From Parapedobacter flavus (GTDB lineage: Bacteria; Bacteroidota; Bacteroidia; Sphingobacteriales; Sphingobacteriaceae): 64,000 nucleotides of DNA. The stretch spans positions 1 through 64,000 of the forward strand of contig NZ_JAYKZZ010000013.1 of the NCBI RefSeq assembly GCF_035818675.1, in the 5' to 3' direction. Shown here piece by piece: positions 1 to 6,556 of the stretch (the first letter of the stretch is position 1; each line of letters opens with the position of its first letter). Below the pieces are notes generated by a model, which saw only the letters and a program-made list of their open reading frames with translations, ran no database searches and was not told the origin of the DNA. The translations under genes and the position numbers were made by a program.

Positions 1-345
1 GCTTCCACGTATTTCTTTACGGCATCGAGGGACTACGATAAGGCATCGGGGGGTTACGCTGCCGCAGCCACGGACTACGACGACGTGGCGAGGGGTTACG
101 ATGCCGCCGCCACGTATGAACTTGCCGCCGCCGCGGCCTACGATAAGGCGCCCAGGGGGTACGCTGCCGCGGCCCCGGACTACGGCGCCGCCGCCACGTA
201 TGAACTTGCCGCCGCCACGGCCTACGATAAGGCGCCCAGGGGGTACGCTGCCGCGGCCCCGGACTACGGCGCCGCCGCCACGTATGAACTTGCCGCATCC
301 ACGGGCTACGTGAGCGCAGCCCCGTACTACGCAGCTACGTTATAG
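1..345 (+). repeat. 84-bp tandem repeat, GC-rich, with a 21-bp sub-period
   Basis: The motif CACGTATGAACTTGCC starts at 111, 195 and 279, giving an exact 84-bp period. Inside each unit a TACGnnGCCG-type block recurs roughly every 21 bp. Similar but decayed blocks go on past 345 to about 410 (for example TACGCCGCCG and TACGCTGCCG). The GC content is clearly above that of the flanking genes. Because 84 is a multiple of 3 and the unit lacks stops in several frames, both strands stay open across it. Confidence 0.9.
1..345 (+). CDS. Possible 3' end of a Tyr/Ala-rich repeat protein (partial)
   Basis: Frame 1 is open from the window edge to a TAG at 343-345. It encodes a 28-residue repeat in which tyrosines recur with spacing 6-8-7-7, separated by alanine-rich stretches such as YELAAAAAYDKAPRGYAAAA. 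I do not recognise a family. Against a real gene: the low complexity, the open frames on the opposite strand and the continuation of decayed repeat units after the stop. In favour: the repeat keeps the frame exactly. The upstream part is missing, so no signal peptide or start can be judged. Confidence 0.3.
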   Translation, partial: ASTYFFTASRDYDKASGGYAAAATDYDDVARGYDAAATYELAAAAAYDKAPRGYAAAAPDYGAAATYELAAATAYDKAPRGYAAAAPDYGAAATYELAASTGYVSAAPYYAATL

Positions 346-496
346 GGGTAGCCCAGTGTGCCGGGCCCCTAGGTAGCCGCGCCGAGCCCCTACGCCGCCG
401 AGATGACGTGCTACGCTGCCGGCCAGATGTAAAGGGGACCGTGCAGCACTGAAATAGAGCCATTGCATATCAGCCGAATTTAGCTAAGTTTGTTTT

Positions 497-1273
497 ATGA
501 AGATCGCAACGTACAATGTGAACAGCATAAACGCCCGGCTGCCCGTCGTGTTACGATGGCTGGAAGAATCACAACCAGATGTGGTGTGCTTACAGGAGCT
601 GAAGGCCATCCAGGAGAATTTCCCAGAAGCGGCGCTGCTCGATGCGGGCTATCAATCCATCTGGCATGGCCAGAAAAGTTGGAACGGTGTGGCTATCCTC
701 TCCCGTATCGGATTGCCCGAAGAAACCTGCCGCGTGCTGCCTGGCGATCCCGAAGATGCCCACAGCCGCTACATCGAGGCAAAAATCAACGGCGTACTGA
801 TCGGCTGCCTGTATCTTCCTAACGGCAACCCTGCTCCGGGCCCGAAATTCGACTACAAATTGAGTTGGATGAATCGTCTGCTTCGCCACGCACAAATGCT
901 GCTCGACCAAGGTGGCCCGGCGATATTAACCGGCGATTTCAACATCATCCCCACCGAAGCGGATGTGTATCGACCCGAACGGTGGGTCAATGATGCGCTT
1001 TTTAGGCCCGAAACGCGTGCTGTGTTTACCGCATTGGCAGAACAAGGCTGGACGGACGCCATCCGGCAGGTGTATCCCGACCAAACGGTCTATACCTATT
1101 GGGATTATTTCCGCAACGCATTCGGCCGCGATGCCGGCCTGCGCATCGACCATTTCCTTTTAAGTCCAGCGATAGCACCAAAATTGCGTTCCGCCGGCGT
1201 GGACCGCGATGTGCGCGGATGGGTAAAGACCAGCGACCATGCTCCGGTGTGGATTGACGTGGAAACGGAATAG
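497..1273 (+). CDS. xth: Exodeoxyribonuclease III (Xth family)
   Basis: This 258-residue protein belongs to the EEP (endonuclease/exonuclease/phosphatase) fold. It is expected to cut DNA 5' to abasic sites and to degrade duplex DNA 3' to 5' in base-excision repair. Visible motifs are the N-terminal ATYNVNS strand, metal-binding LQEL (Glu34), SWNGVAILSR near 61-70, the LYLPNG tyrosine (Tyr106), TGDFNI with Asp147 and Asn149, LRIDHF near 215-220, and the terminal TSDHAP catalytic pair Asp247-His248. Length is normal for the family. The start MKIATYN is the usual N-terminus. It stands alone, and tRNA-Phe lies convergent downstream. Confidence 0.96.
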   Translation: MKIATYNVNSINARLPVVLRWLEESQPDVVCLQELKAIQENFPEAALLDAGYQSIWHGQKSWNGVAILSRIGLPEETCRVLPGDPEDAHSRYIEAKINGVLIGCLYLPNGNPAPGPKFDYKLSWMNRLLRHAQMLLDQGGPAILTGDFNIIPTEADVYRPERWVNDALFRPETRAVFTALAEQGWTDAIRQVYPDQTVYTYWDYFRNAFGRDAGLRIDHFLLSPAIAPKLRSAGVDRDVRGWVKTSDHAPVWIDVETE

Positions 1274-1320
1274 CATTGGGTTTATACGGAATAAATAACT
1301 ATAGATTTAACATCAACAAA

Positions 1321-1346
1321 AAAGCCCCACGTCGCTGTGAGGCTTT
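1321..1346 (-). terminator. Terminator downstream of tRNA-Phe
   Basis: On the minus strand a 10-bp stem (AAAGCCTCAC with GTGGGGCTTT, one mismatch) around a 6-nt loop is followed by a run of T. It starts four bases after the tRNA 3' end. Confidence 0.8.
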
Positions 1347-1349
1347 CCG

Positions 1350-1422
1350 TGGTACCAGCTGGATTCGAACCAGCGACACAAGGATTTTCAGTCCTTTGCT
1401 CTACCAACTGAGCTATGGTACC
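1350..1422 (-). tRNA. tRNA-Phe (GAA)
   Basis: A full cloverleaf reads on the minus strand: 7-bp acceptor GGTACCA-like stem, D arm AGCTCAGTTGG, anticodon stem AAGGA/TCCTT with loop CTGAAAA (anticodon GAA), and T arm GGTTCGAATCC. The discriminator is A and the CCA end is not encoded. Confidence 0.96.
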
Positions 1423-1457
1423 GCATTTGCAACCGTAATAAGGTTGTTTTGGGACTG

Positions 1458-1465
1458 CAAATGTA
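1458..1465 (-). promoter_or_regulatory. Bacteroidota -7 box for tRNA-Phe
   Basis: The minus strand carries TACATTTG, an exact match to TAnnTTTG, 36 bp upstream of the mature tRNA 5' end. No clear -33 TTG is seen at the usual distance. Confidence 0.5.
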
Positions 1466-1584
1466 GCGCCTTTTTTCATTTAAGAAAACTTTTTTTGAAA
1501 TTTATTCAGCGGCAAACGGCAAGCGGCTGATTGTGTTGTTGATAAAATGACAACGCGAAAACATACCGAAATAAAAATTAGCCG

Positions 1585-1592
1585 TACCTTTG
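1585..1592 (+). promoter_or_regulatory. Bacteroidota -7 box for mnmA
   Basis: TACCTTTG matches TAnnTTTG exactly and lies 18 bp before the mnmA start codon, implying a very short leader. The -33 element is not obvious. Confidence 0.5.
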
Positions 1593-1610
1593 TATTTTTA
1601 ATCCATAGTA

Positions 1611-2699
1611 ATGAGTAAAAGAGGAAGAGTATTGGTGGCCATGAGCGGCGGTGTGGACAGTTCGGTAGCGGCGGTGATGCTTCATGAACAGGGATACGAG
1701 GTCATCGGGTTAACGATGAAAACCTGGGATTACGCCTCTTCCGGAAGCTCTTCCAAAGAGACGGGCTGTTGTAGTCTAGACAGCATCAACGACGCCCGTG
1801 CACTGGCCGTGTCTTTCGGATTTCCGCATTATATATTGGATATCCGTGGAGAGTTTGGCGATTCTGTTATCGATAATTTTGTGGAAGAATATCTAGCGGG
1901 CCGGACGCCGAATCCGTGCGTGCTCTGCAATACCCATATTAAATGGGAGGCCTTACTAAAACGAGCGAATAAACTGGATTGTGAGTTCATCGCCACGGGT
2001 CATTATGCGAATATCCGGCAACAAGAGAACGGACGCTACGTCATTTCGAAAGGACGGGATACCCATAAGGATCAGTCATACGTACTTTGGGGTGTCTCGC
2101 AAGAGAACCTCGCCCGTACCCAATTCCCTTTAGGCGCTTATACCAAGGCCGAAATCAGGCAATTGGCAGCGGAGATGGGACAACTTGAGCTCGCCAATAA
2201 GTCCGAAAGCTATGAGATCTGCTTTGTACCCGACAACGATTACCGGTCGTTTCTACGCCACCGTGTGGAAGGTATCGACGACCGTATCGGGCCGGGCAAC
2301 TTCATACTTACCGACGGAACGGTTGTGGGCCAACACCAAGGTTACCCCTACTACACCGTGGGCCAGCGCAAAGGATTGGGGATTGCACTGGGGCGGCCCA
2401 TATTCGTGACGGAAATCTTACCCGAAAGCAATACGGTAGTACTCGGCGATGAACATGAACTACAACGGCGCGAAGCGTACGTAAAGAATGTCAACCTCGT
2501 TAAATACGCCGCCATCGAACAGCCAATGGAGGCGGTGACCAAGATACGGTATAAAGATGCGGGCATGACCAGTACCCTCGTGCAACAAGATGGCAATATG
2601 AAAGTTGATTTCCACCATGCGGTAAAAGGGATCGCACCTGGCCAATCTGCCGTATTCTATGAAGGCGATGATTTGTTGGGCGGTGGTTTTTTAATGTGA
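1611..2699 (+). CDS. mnmA: tRNA-specific 2-thiouridylase MnmA
   Basis: A 362-residue protein expected to thiolate U34 of tRNA-Lys, -Glu and -Gln, using ATP to adenylate the base and a persulfide sulfur. The PP-loop SGGVDS is at residues 12-17. The catalytic cysteines are Cys106 in NPCVLCN and Cys204 in SYEICF, matching the family's two-cysteine mechanism. The ATGHYA adenylation segment is near 128-133. The C-terminal beta-barrel domain is present and length is normal. The gene is monocistronic: it has its own -7 box and ends at a bidirectional terminator shared with the convergent gapA operon. Confidence 0.96.
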   Translation: MSKRGRVLVAMSGGVDSSVAAVMLHEQGYEVIGLTMKTWDYASSGSSSKETGCCSLDSINDARALAVSFGFPHYILDIRGEFGDSVIDNFVEEYLAGRTPNPCVLCNTHIKWEALLKRANKLDCEFIATGHYANIRQQENGRYVISKGRDTHKDQSYVLWGVSQENLARTQFPLGAYTKAEIRQLAAEMGQLELANKSESYEICFVPDNDYRSFLRHRVEGIDDRIGPGNFILTDGTVVGQHQGYPYYTVGQRKGLGIALGRPIFVTEILPESNTVVLGDEHELQRREAYVKNVNLVKYAAIEQPMEAVTKIRYKDAGMTSTLVQQDGNMKVDFHHAVKGIAPGQSAVFYEGDDLLGGGFLM

Positions 2700-2715
2700 C
2701 TATATGCTAAACAAC

Positions 2716-2761
2716 AAAAAGAAAGCCCTTCTCGGTTTAAATCGAGAAGGGCTTTCTTTTT
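2716..2761. terminator. Bidirectional terminator between mnmA and gapA
   Basis: A perfect 19-bp inverted repeat (AAAAAGAAAGCCCTTCTCG at 2716-2734 against 2743-2761) surrounds an 8-nt loop and has A/T-rich arms on both sides. It serves convergent genes. Confidence 0.93.
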
Positions 2762-2775
2762 CTTTACGCTATTCC

Positions 2776-3771
2776 TTACGCCTTGCCAACAAGCTCAACC
2801 AGGTCGACCAATTTATTGGAATACCCCCACTCATTGTCATACCAAGACACCACTTTCACGAAGTTATCATTAAGTGAGATACCTGCGCCCGCGTCGAAGA
2901 TCGACGTACGGGAATCGCCACGAAAATCTTCCGAAACGACAGCATCTTCAGTGTAGCCGAGGATGCCTTTTAGTTCGCCCTCTGAAGCCGCTTTGTAGGC
3001 TTGCTTGATCTGTTCGTATGTGGCTGGTTTTTCCAGTCGCGCGGTGAGGTCAACCACCGATACGTCGGGCACAGGCACGCGGAATGACATACCCGTGAGC
3101 TTGCCTTGCAGTTCTGGAAGTACCAATCCAACTGCCTTCGCAGCGCCCGTAGATGAAGGGATAATGTTTTGGTAAGCCCCGCGGCCGCCTCGCCAATCTT
3201 TCACTGACGGGCCATCTACCGTTTTTTGGGTAGCAGTAACGGCATGGATGGTACTCATCAATCCTTCAACGATACCGAAATTGTCATTCAGTACCTTCGC
3301 AAGTGGCGCCAGGCAGTTGGTGGTGCACGATGCGTTAGATACGATGGTCTGGTCCGATTTCAGCTCTTTATGGTTCACGCCAATTACGAATGTAGGCGTA
3401 TCGTCTTTCGCAGGGGCAGACATCACCACTTTCTTCGCACCGGCGTCGATGTGTTTCTGTGCAGTCTCCTTGGTGAGGAAGAAACCGGTAGACTCGATGA
3501 TAACTTCAGCACCCACTTCGCCCCAATTGAGGTTGGCAGGGTCCCTTTCAGCGGTTACACGGATGGTTTTTCCGTTTACAACGAGATGGCCCTCTTTGAC
3601 CTCCACGGTACCATCAAATTTTCCATGGGTGGAGTCATATTTCAGCATATATGCCAAATAATCTGGCTCAACGAGGTCATTTATCCCAACAATTTCGATA
3701 CCCGGGCGGTTTACTGCTGCCCTGAATGCTAAGCGGCCAATCCGGCCGAATCCATTGATTCCAATTTTCAT
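2776..3771 (-). CDS. gapA: Type I glyceraldehyde-3-phosphate dehydrogenase
   Basis: A 331-residue glycolytic enzyme that oxidises glyceraldehyde 3-phosphate to 1,3-bisphosphoglycerate. The N-terminus MKIGINGFGRIGR is the Rossmann glycine motif, Asp32 in INDL suggests NAD preference, and the active site SNASCTTNC places the catalytic cysteine at 149. The terminal half has the WYDNEWGYS signature. It is the last gene of a pfkA/sugar-kinase/gapA operon, 7 bp after the preceding stop, and ends at the bidirectional terminator. Confidence 0.97.
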   Translation of the reverse strand: MKIGINGFGRIGRLAFRAAVNRPGIEIVGINDLVEPDYLAYMLKYDSTHGKFDGTVEVKEGHLVVNGKTIRVTAERDPANLNWGEVGAEVIIESTGFFLTKETAQKHIDAGAKKVVMSAPAKDDTPTFVIGVNHKELKSDQTIVSNASCTTNCLAPLAKVLNDNFGIVEGLMSTIHAVTATQKTVDGPSVKDWRGGRGAYQNIIPSSTGAAKAVGLVLPELQGKLTGMSFRVPVPDVSVVDLTARLEKPATYEQIKQAYKAASEGELKGILGYTEDAVVSEDFRGDSRTSIFDAGAGISLNDNFVKVVSWYDNEWGYSNKLVDLVELVGKA

Positions 3772-3778
3772 TTTTGTA

Positions 3779-4627
3779 TTAGTTTTTATTTAAATAGTAT
3801 TTCAACAAATTATGTATAGGCTCCTTGATGACCGTACCAATAGCGATATCGTATTTGCAGGCTACATCCCGCAACCATTCCTCATACCCTGCGGCCACGC
3901 TCCCCGTAAAGTTAACGGTCATGCCGGGGTATTGTTTGGTAAGCGGCAAGAGGTATGTCTCCACGTATAATTTCAATCCGTGATAGATGGTTTTTTTCAC
4001 AAAACGATGTTTGTGATTTTCCATCACAAAATCGGCAAATGACGTCAGGAACAGTGTGGGGTTCGCCTGGTTATACACTTTATCCATGATAACCTTACGA
4101 TCCAACGGGTATCTTGCCACAAATTTATCAAGTAAATCCTCGGGCATGGTTTCATTGAGAAAGCTCTTCAGCAGCATGCGGCCTATCCAATTGGCCGACC
4201 CTTCATCGGCCAAAATATACCCGAGCCCAAAATTATTGTCGCTGGTCCGCCTGCCGTTAAAATAGGCTGCATTCGACCCGCTACCCAGAATACCGATGAG
4301 TCCTTTACTGTCGCCGAACGTAGAGATAGCAGATGCTTTAACATCGTGGTCAACCGCTACTTTCGCATTTTTGAAGAACTGTTTGAAGACCGAGGCTATT
4401 TTATCCTTCCTTTCGGGCGAGGATGAACCCGCGCCGAAGAAATAGATCCGCCTGATTTTCTCGGCGTAATTGATGAGGTTGTTGTTTTTGTTCAGCAGCT
4501 GCAGGATAAAACGTTCATCGTGCAGGTAGGGATTTATCCCCATCGTCCGGAAACCGGTCACAATCTTTCCCTTTTCGGCCAATCGCCAATCGGAAAACCT
4601 CGAACCGCTGAACACCACTGCGATCAT
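3779..4627 (-). CDS. BadF/BadG-type ATPase, N-acetylglucosamine kinase-like
   Basis: A 282-residue member of the ASKHA (actin-like) sugar kinase group found in Bacteroidota. Visible are a degenerate phosphate-1 segment VVFSGSRFSDW near the N-terminus, the GILGSGSNAAYF phosphate-2 strand, and LADEGSANWIG, typical of the BadF/N-acetylglucosamine kinase-like family. The N-terminal DGGGT loop of active GlcNAc kinases is absent, so the substrate and even activity are uncertain. Its start overlaps the pfkA stop (ATGA), and gapA follows after 7 bp, so it is translated within a glycolytic operon. Confidence 0.8.
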   Translation of the reverse strand: MIAVVFSGSRFSDWRLAEKGKIVTGFRTMGINPYLHDERFILQLLNKNNNLINYAEKIRRIYFFGAGSSSPERKDKIASVFKQFFKNAKVAVDHDVKASAISTFGDSKGLIGILGSGSNAAYFNGRRTSDNNFGLGYILADEGSANWIGRMLLKSFLNETMPEDLLDKFVARYPLDRKVIMDKVYNQANPTLFLTSFADFVMENHKHRFVKKTIYHGLKLYVETYLLPLTKQYPGMTVNFTGSVAAGYEEWLRDVACKYDIAIGTVIKEPIHNLLKYYLNKN

Positions 4628-5595
4628 ATGGACAATACCTCCATCATTTCCAACATATCTTTACTCAGCTTGAACACCTTCTTGTTCAGCACGTCTTCAA
4701 GGGGCGTTGTTTTTATTTCGTTGCCCCGTAACCCAACCATCATCCGGGTTTCGCCCGCAAGCAGGCGTTGTACAGCGGCATAACCCAGCCGACTGGCCAA
4801 CACCCGGTCAAAGCTACTGGGCGACCCGCCCCGCTGAAGGTGCCCTAGAATGGTCACTTTCGTGTCGTAGAAATCAAAGCGTTGCTTTACCTCCTTCGCT
4901 ACATTATACGCTCCCCCATTTTCCTCACCTTCGGCAACAATCACGATGGTAGACGATTTATTGCCCTTCGCGGCAACCTCGAGTTGATCACATAAGGTTT
5001 GGATACCTGTTGCCTTCTCGGGCAGTAATATCGCTTCCGCACCGCCAGCAATGCCGGCATTTAACGCAATGCAGCCCGAGTCGCGCCCCATTACTTCCAC
5101 GAAGAATAAGCGATCGTGCGAAGCCGCCGTATCGCGTATCTTATCGATTGCCTCGATGACCGTATTGGTGGCCGTATCGTAGCCCAAGGTGAAGTCAGAC
5201 CCGTACAGGTCATTGTCTATCGTACCGGGTATACATATCACGGGGATACCAAACTCACGTGAAAAAACCTCTGCCCCCGTAAAGGTACCGTCGCCCCCTA
5301 TCGCAATGAGCGCATCGATGCCAGCATCCTTAATGTGATCGTAAGCCTGTTGCCTGCCCTCCTTGGTGCGGAAGGCCGCGCACCTTGCCGTTTTGAGAAT
5401 CGTTCCGCCAAGCTGGATGATGTTGCTTACCGACCGGCTGTTCATCTCCTGGAAATTGGCATCGATCATTCCCTGGTAGCCCTGATAGATGCCCACTACG
5501 GATTTACCGGCGTGCAACGCGGTCCGGACCACGGCCCGGATACAGGCATTCATCCCCGGGGCGTCACCACCTGAGGTAAAAACCCCGACTTTCAT
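4624..5595 (-). CDS. pfkA: ATP-dependent 6-phosphofructokinase
   Basis: A 323-residue enzyme that phosphorylates fructose 6-phosphate in glycolysis. The start at 5595 is chosen because MKVGVFTSGGDAPGMN is the canonical N-terminus; the frame stays open 40 codons further upstream without family similarity. GGDGT is at 100-104 and PGTIDND at 123-129, with the catalytic aspartate 127, and MGRDSGCIA follows. It is the first gene of the operon. A good minus-strand promoter lies at 5713-5743 and a 23-bp palindrome at 5644-5666 sits in its leader, next to a divergent Nudix-type regulator. Confidence 0.96.
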   Translation of the reverse strand: MKVGVFTSGGDAPGMNACIRAVVRTALHAGKSVVGIYQGYQGMIDANFQEMNSRSVSNIIQLGGTILKTARCAAFRTKEGRQQAYDHIKDAGIDALIAIGGDGTFTGAEVFSREFGIPVICIPGTIDNDLYGSDFTLGYDTATNTVIEAIDKIRDTAASHDRLFFVEVMGRDSGCIALNAGIAGGAEAILLPEKATGIQTLCDQLEVAAKGNKSSTIVIVAEGEENGGAYNVAKEVKQRFDFYDTKVTILGHLQRGGSPSSFDRVLASRLGYAAVQRLLAGETRMMVGLRGNEIKTTPLEDVLNKKVFKLSKDMLEMMEVLSI

Positions 5596-5643
5596 TATGC
5601 TTTGCACTTTTCTAATAATCTTTTGTAAATTAGCAGCACGAAT

Positions 5644-5666
5644 ATAGTGTGTATTTGTTACACTAT
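5644..5666. promoter_or_regulatory. Candidate operator palindrome in the pfkA leader
   Basis: ATAGTGT at 5644-5650 and ACACTAT at 5660-5666 form a perfect 7-bp inverted repeat with a 9-bp centre. It lies about 50 bp before the pfkA start, downstream of the strong minus-strand promoter. It also fits exactly between a weak alternative -33 (TTTA, 5667-5670) and -7 (TATATTCG, 5639-5646). The divergent Nudix-type regulator is the obvious candidate ligand-binding repressor; that link is inference. Confidence 0.5.
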
Positions 5667-5712
5667 TAAATTTTTCTAGAATTATTTTTCTACTCGAAAG
5701 GTTTAAAGTGAG

Positions 5713-5743
5713 CAAACTTAGATAAATTTGCTTTTATATGCAA
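5713..5743 (-). promoter_or_regulatory. Promoter reading toward pfkA
   Basis: On the minus strand a -33 TTG (5741-5743) and a -7 TAAGTTTG (5713-5720) are separated by exactly 20 bp. The same -33/-7 pair with near-identical spacer recurs at 13194-13224. The plus strand has an overlapping TAAATTTG at 5723-5730 that could serve the Nudix gene, with only a weak -33. Confidence 0.65.
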
Positions 5744-5812
5744 TACAATCATACGATATAAAACGGAATGATCGGTCTCCTTTCTGCCATCAGGAGATGC
5801 ATTTAAAGCGGA
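5713..5812 (+). repeat. Copy 1 of a duplicated intergenic element with a conserved hairpin
   Basis: This stretch matches 13194-13299. Shared blocks are CAAACTTAGATAAA, TTGCTTTTATATGCAAT, ATCGGTCTC and AGCGGAA, in the same order and with similar spacing (58 against 62 bp between the first and third). The hairpin GTCTCC (5775-5780) with GGAGAT (5793-5798) around a 12-nt loop pairs differently in copy 2 but keeps pairing. An additional TTTTATAT/ATATAAAA pairing at 5732-5763 is specific to this copy. Confidence 0.7.
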
Positions 5813-5851
5813 AGTAAGCAAATAAAATTAATAGACAAAACACGAGCGGCT

Positions 5852-6550
5852 TTGCAATCAAATTTACCACATTTACAATCGACATTTACCACAGACTGCG
5901 TTATCTTCGGTTTCCACGAGGGTGAGTTGAAAGTGTTGCTTATTGAACGCAACGAGTACCCCTTTAAAGGATGGTGGGCGCTTCCGGGCTTTTTTGTGGA
6001 AAATAACGAGAACATCGACGATGCCGTAAAGCGGATACTCTATGAACACACGGGTTTGCGCGATATCTATATGGAGCAATTGTATACGTTCGGTGACCTG
6101 AAGCGCCATCCACAGGGGCGCATTGTAACCGTTGCCTACTACGCCCTGGTGCGACTCGACGACCTGAAAAGCCATCCGGAACCGATAACGGATTATGCCC
6201 GGCAAGCGGTGTGGCACGCCTTAAACGACCTGCCGGAACTGGGTTTCGACCATCGCCACATCATTGATAAGAGCATCCAGAAAGTACGTCGAAAAATCAG
6301 CTATAGCCCAATTGCATTCGAGCTGTTGCCTGAAAAGTTCACCCTTACGCAGCTGCAACAACTTTACGAAGCCATTTGGGGGCGCAAGCTCGACAAGCGT
6401 AATTTCCGTAAGAAGATGTTGAATTATGATATCTTGAAGGAGCTGTCTGAGTTTCAACGTGGCGTATCCTATCGTGCCGCAAGGCTATATAAACTCGATA
6501 AACGTAAATACGCCAAAGTTTTCCAAAATGAATTAACATTCAGCCGGTAG
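5852..6550 (+). CDS. Nudix-domain transcriptional regulator (NrtR/AraR type)
   Basis: A 232-residue protein with an N-terminal Nudix fold (about 10-145) and a C-terminal winged helix (about 155-225, LDKRNFRKKMLNYDIL as recognition region). The Nudix box is degenerate: the expected REUxEExGU is RILYEHTGL, so two catalytic glutamates are missing. That is typical of the ligand-sensing regulators of this family rather than of hydrolases. Known members sense ADP-ribose or sugars and bind palindromic operators. It is divergent from the pfkA operon, which has a palindrome in its leader, so control of glycolysis genes is plausible but unproven. Confidence 0.85.
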   Translation: MQSNLPHLQSTFTTDCVIFGFHEGELKVLLIERNEYPFKGWWALPGFFVENNENIDDAVKRILYEHTGLRDIYMEQLYTFGDLKRHPQGRIVTVAYYALVRLDDLKSHPEPITDYARQAVWHALNDLPELGFDHRHIIDKSIQKVRRKISYSPIAFELLPEKFTLTQLQQLYEAIWGRKLDKRNFRKKMLNYDILKELSEFQRGVSYRAARLYKLDKRKYAKVFQNELTFSR

Positions 6551-6556
6551 TTTTGA

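Noticed and set aside
17..298. Minus-strand Arg/Pro-rich frame in the left repeat
   Set aside because: It is open only because the 84-bp unit lacks stops in that frame; its composition (RRRRSPGPRQ type) is not protein-like.
5596..5715. Longer pfkA start
   Set aside because: The 40 extra codons have no family similarity and would include the palindrome and promoter region.
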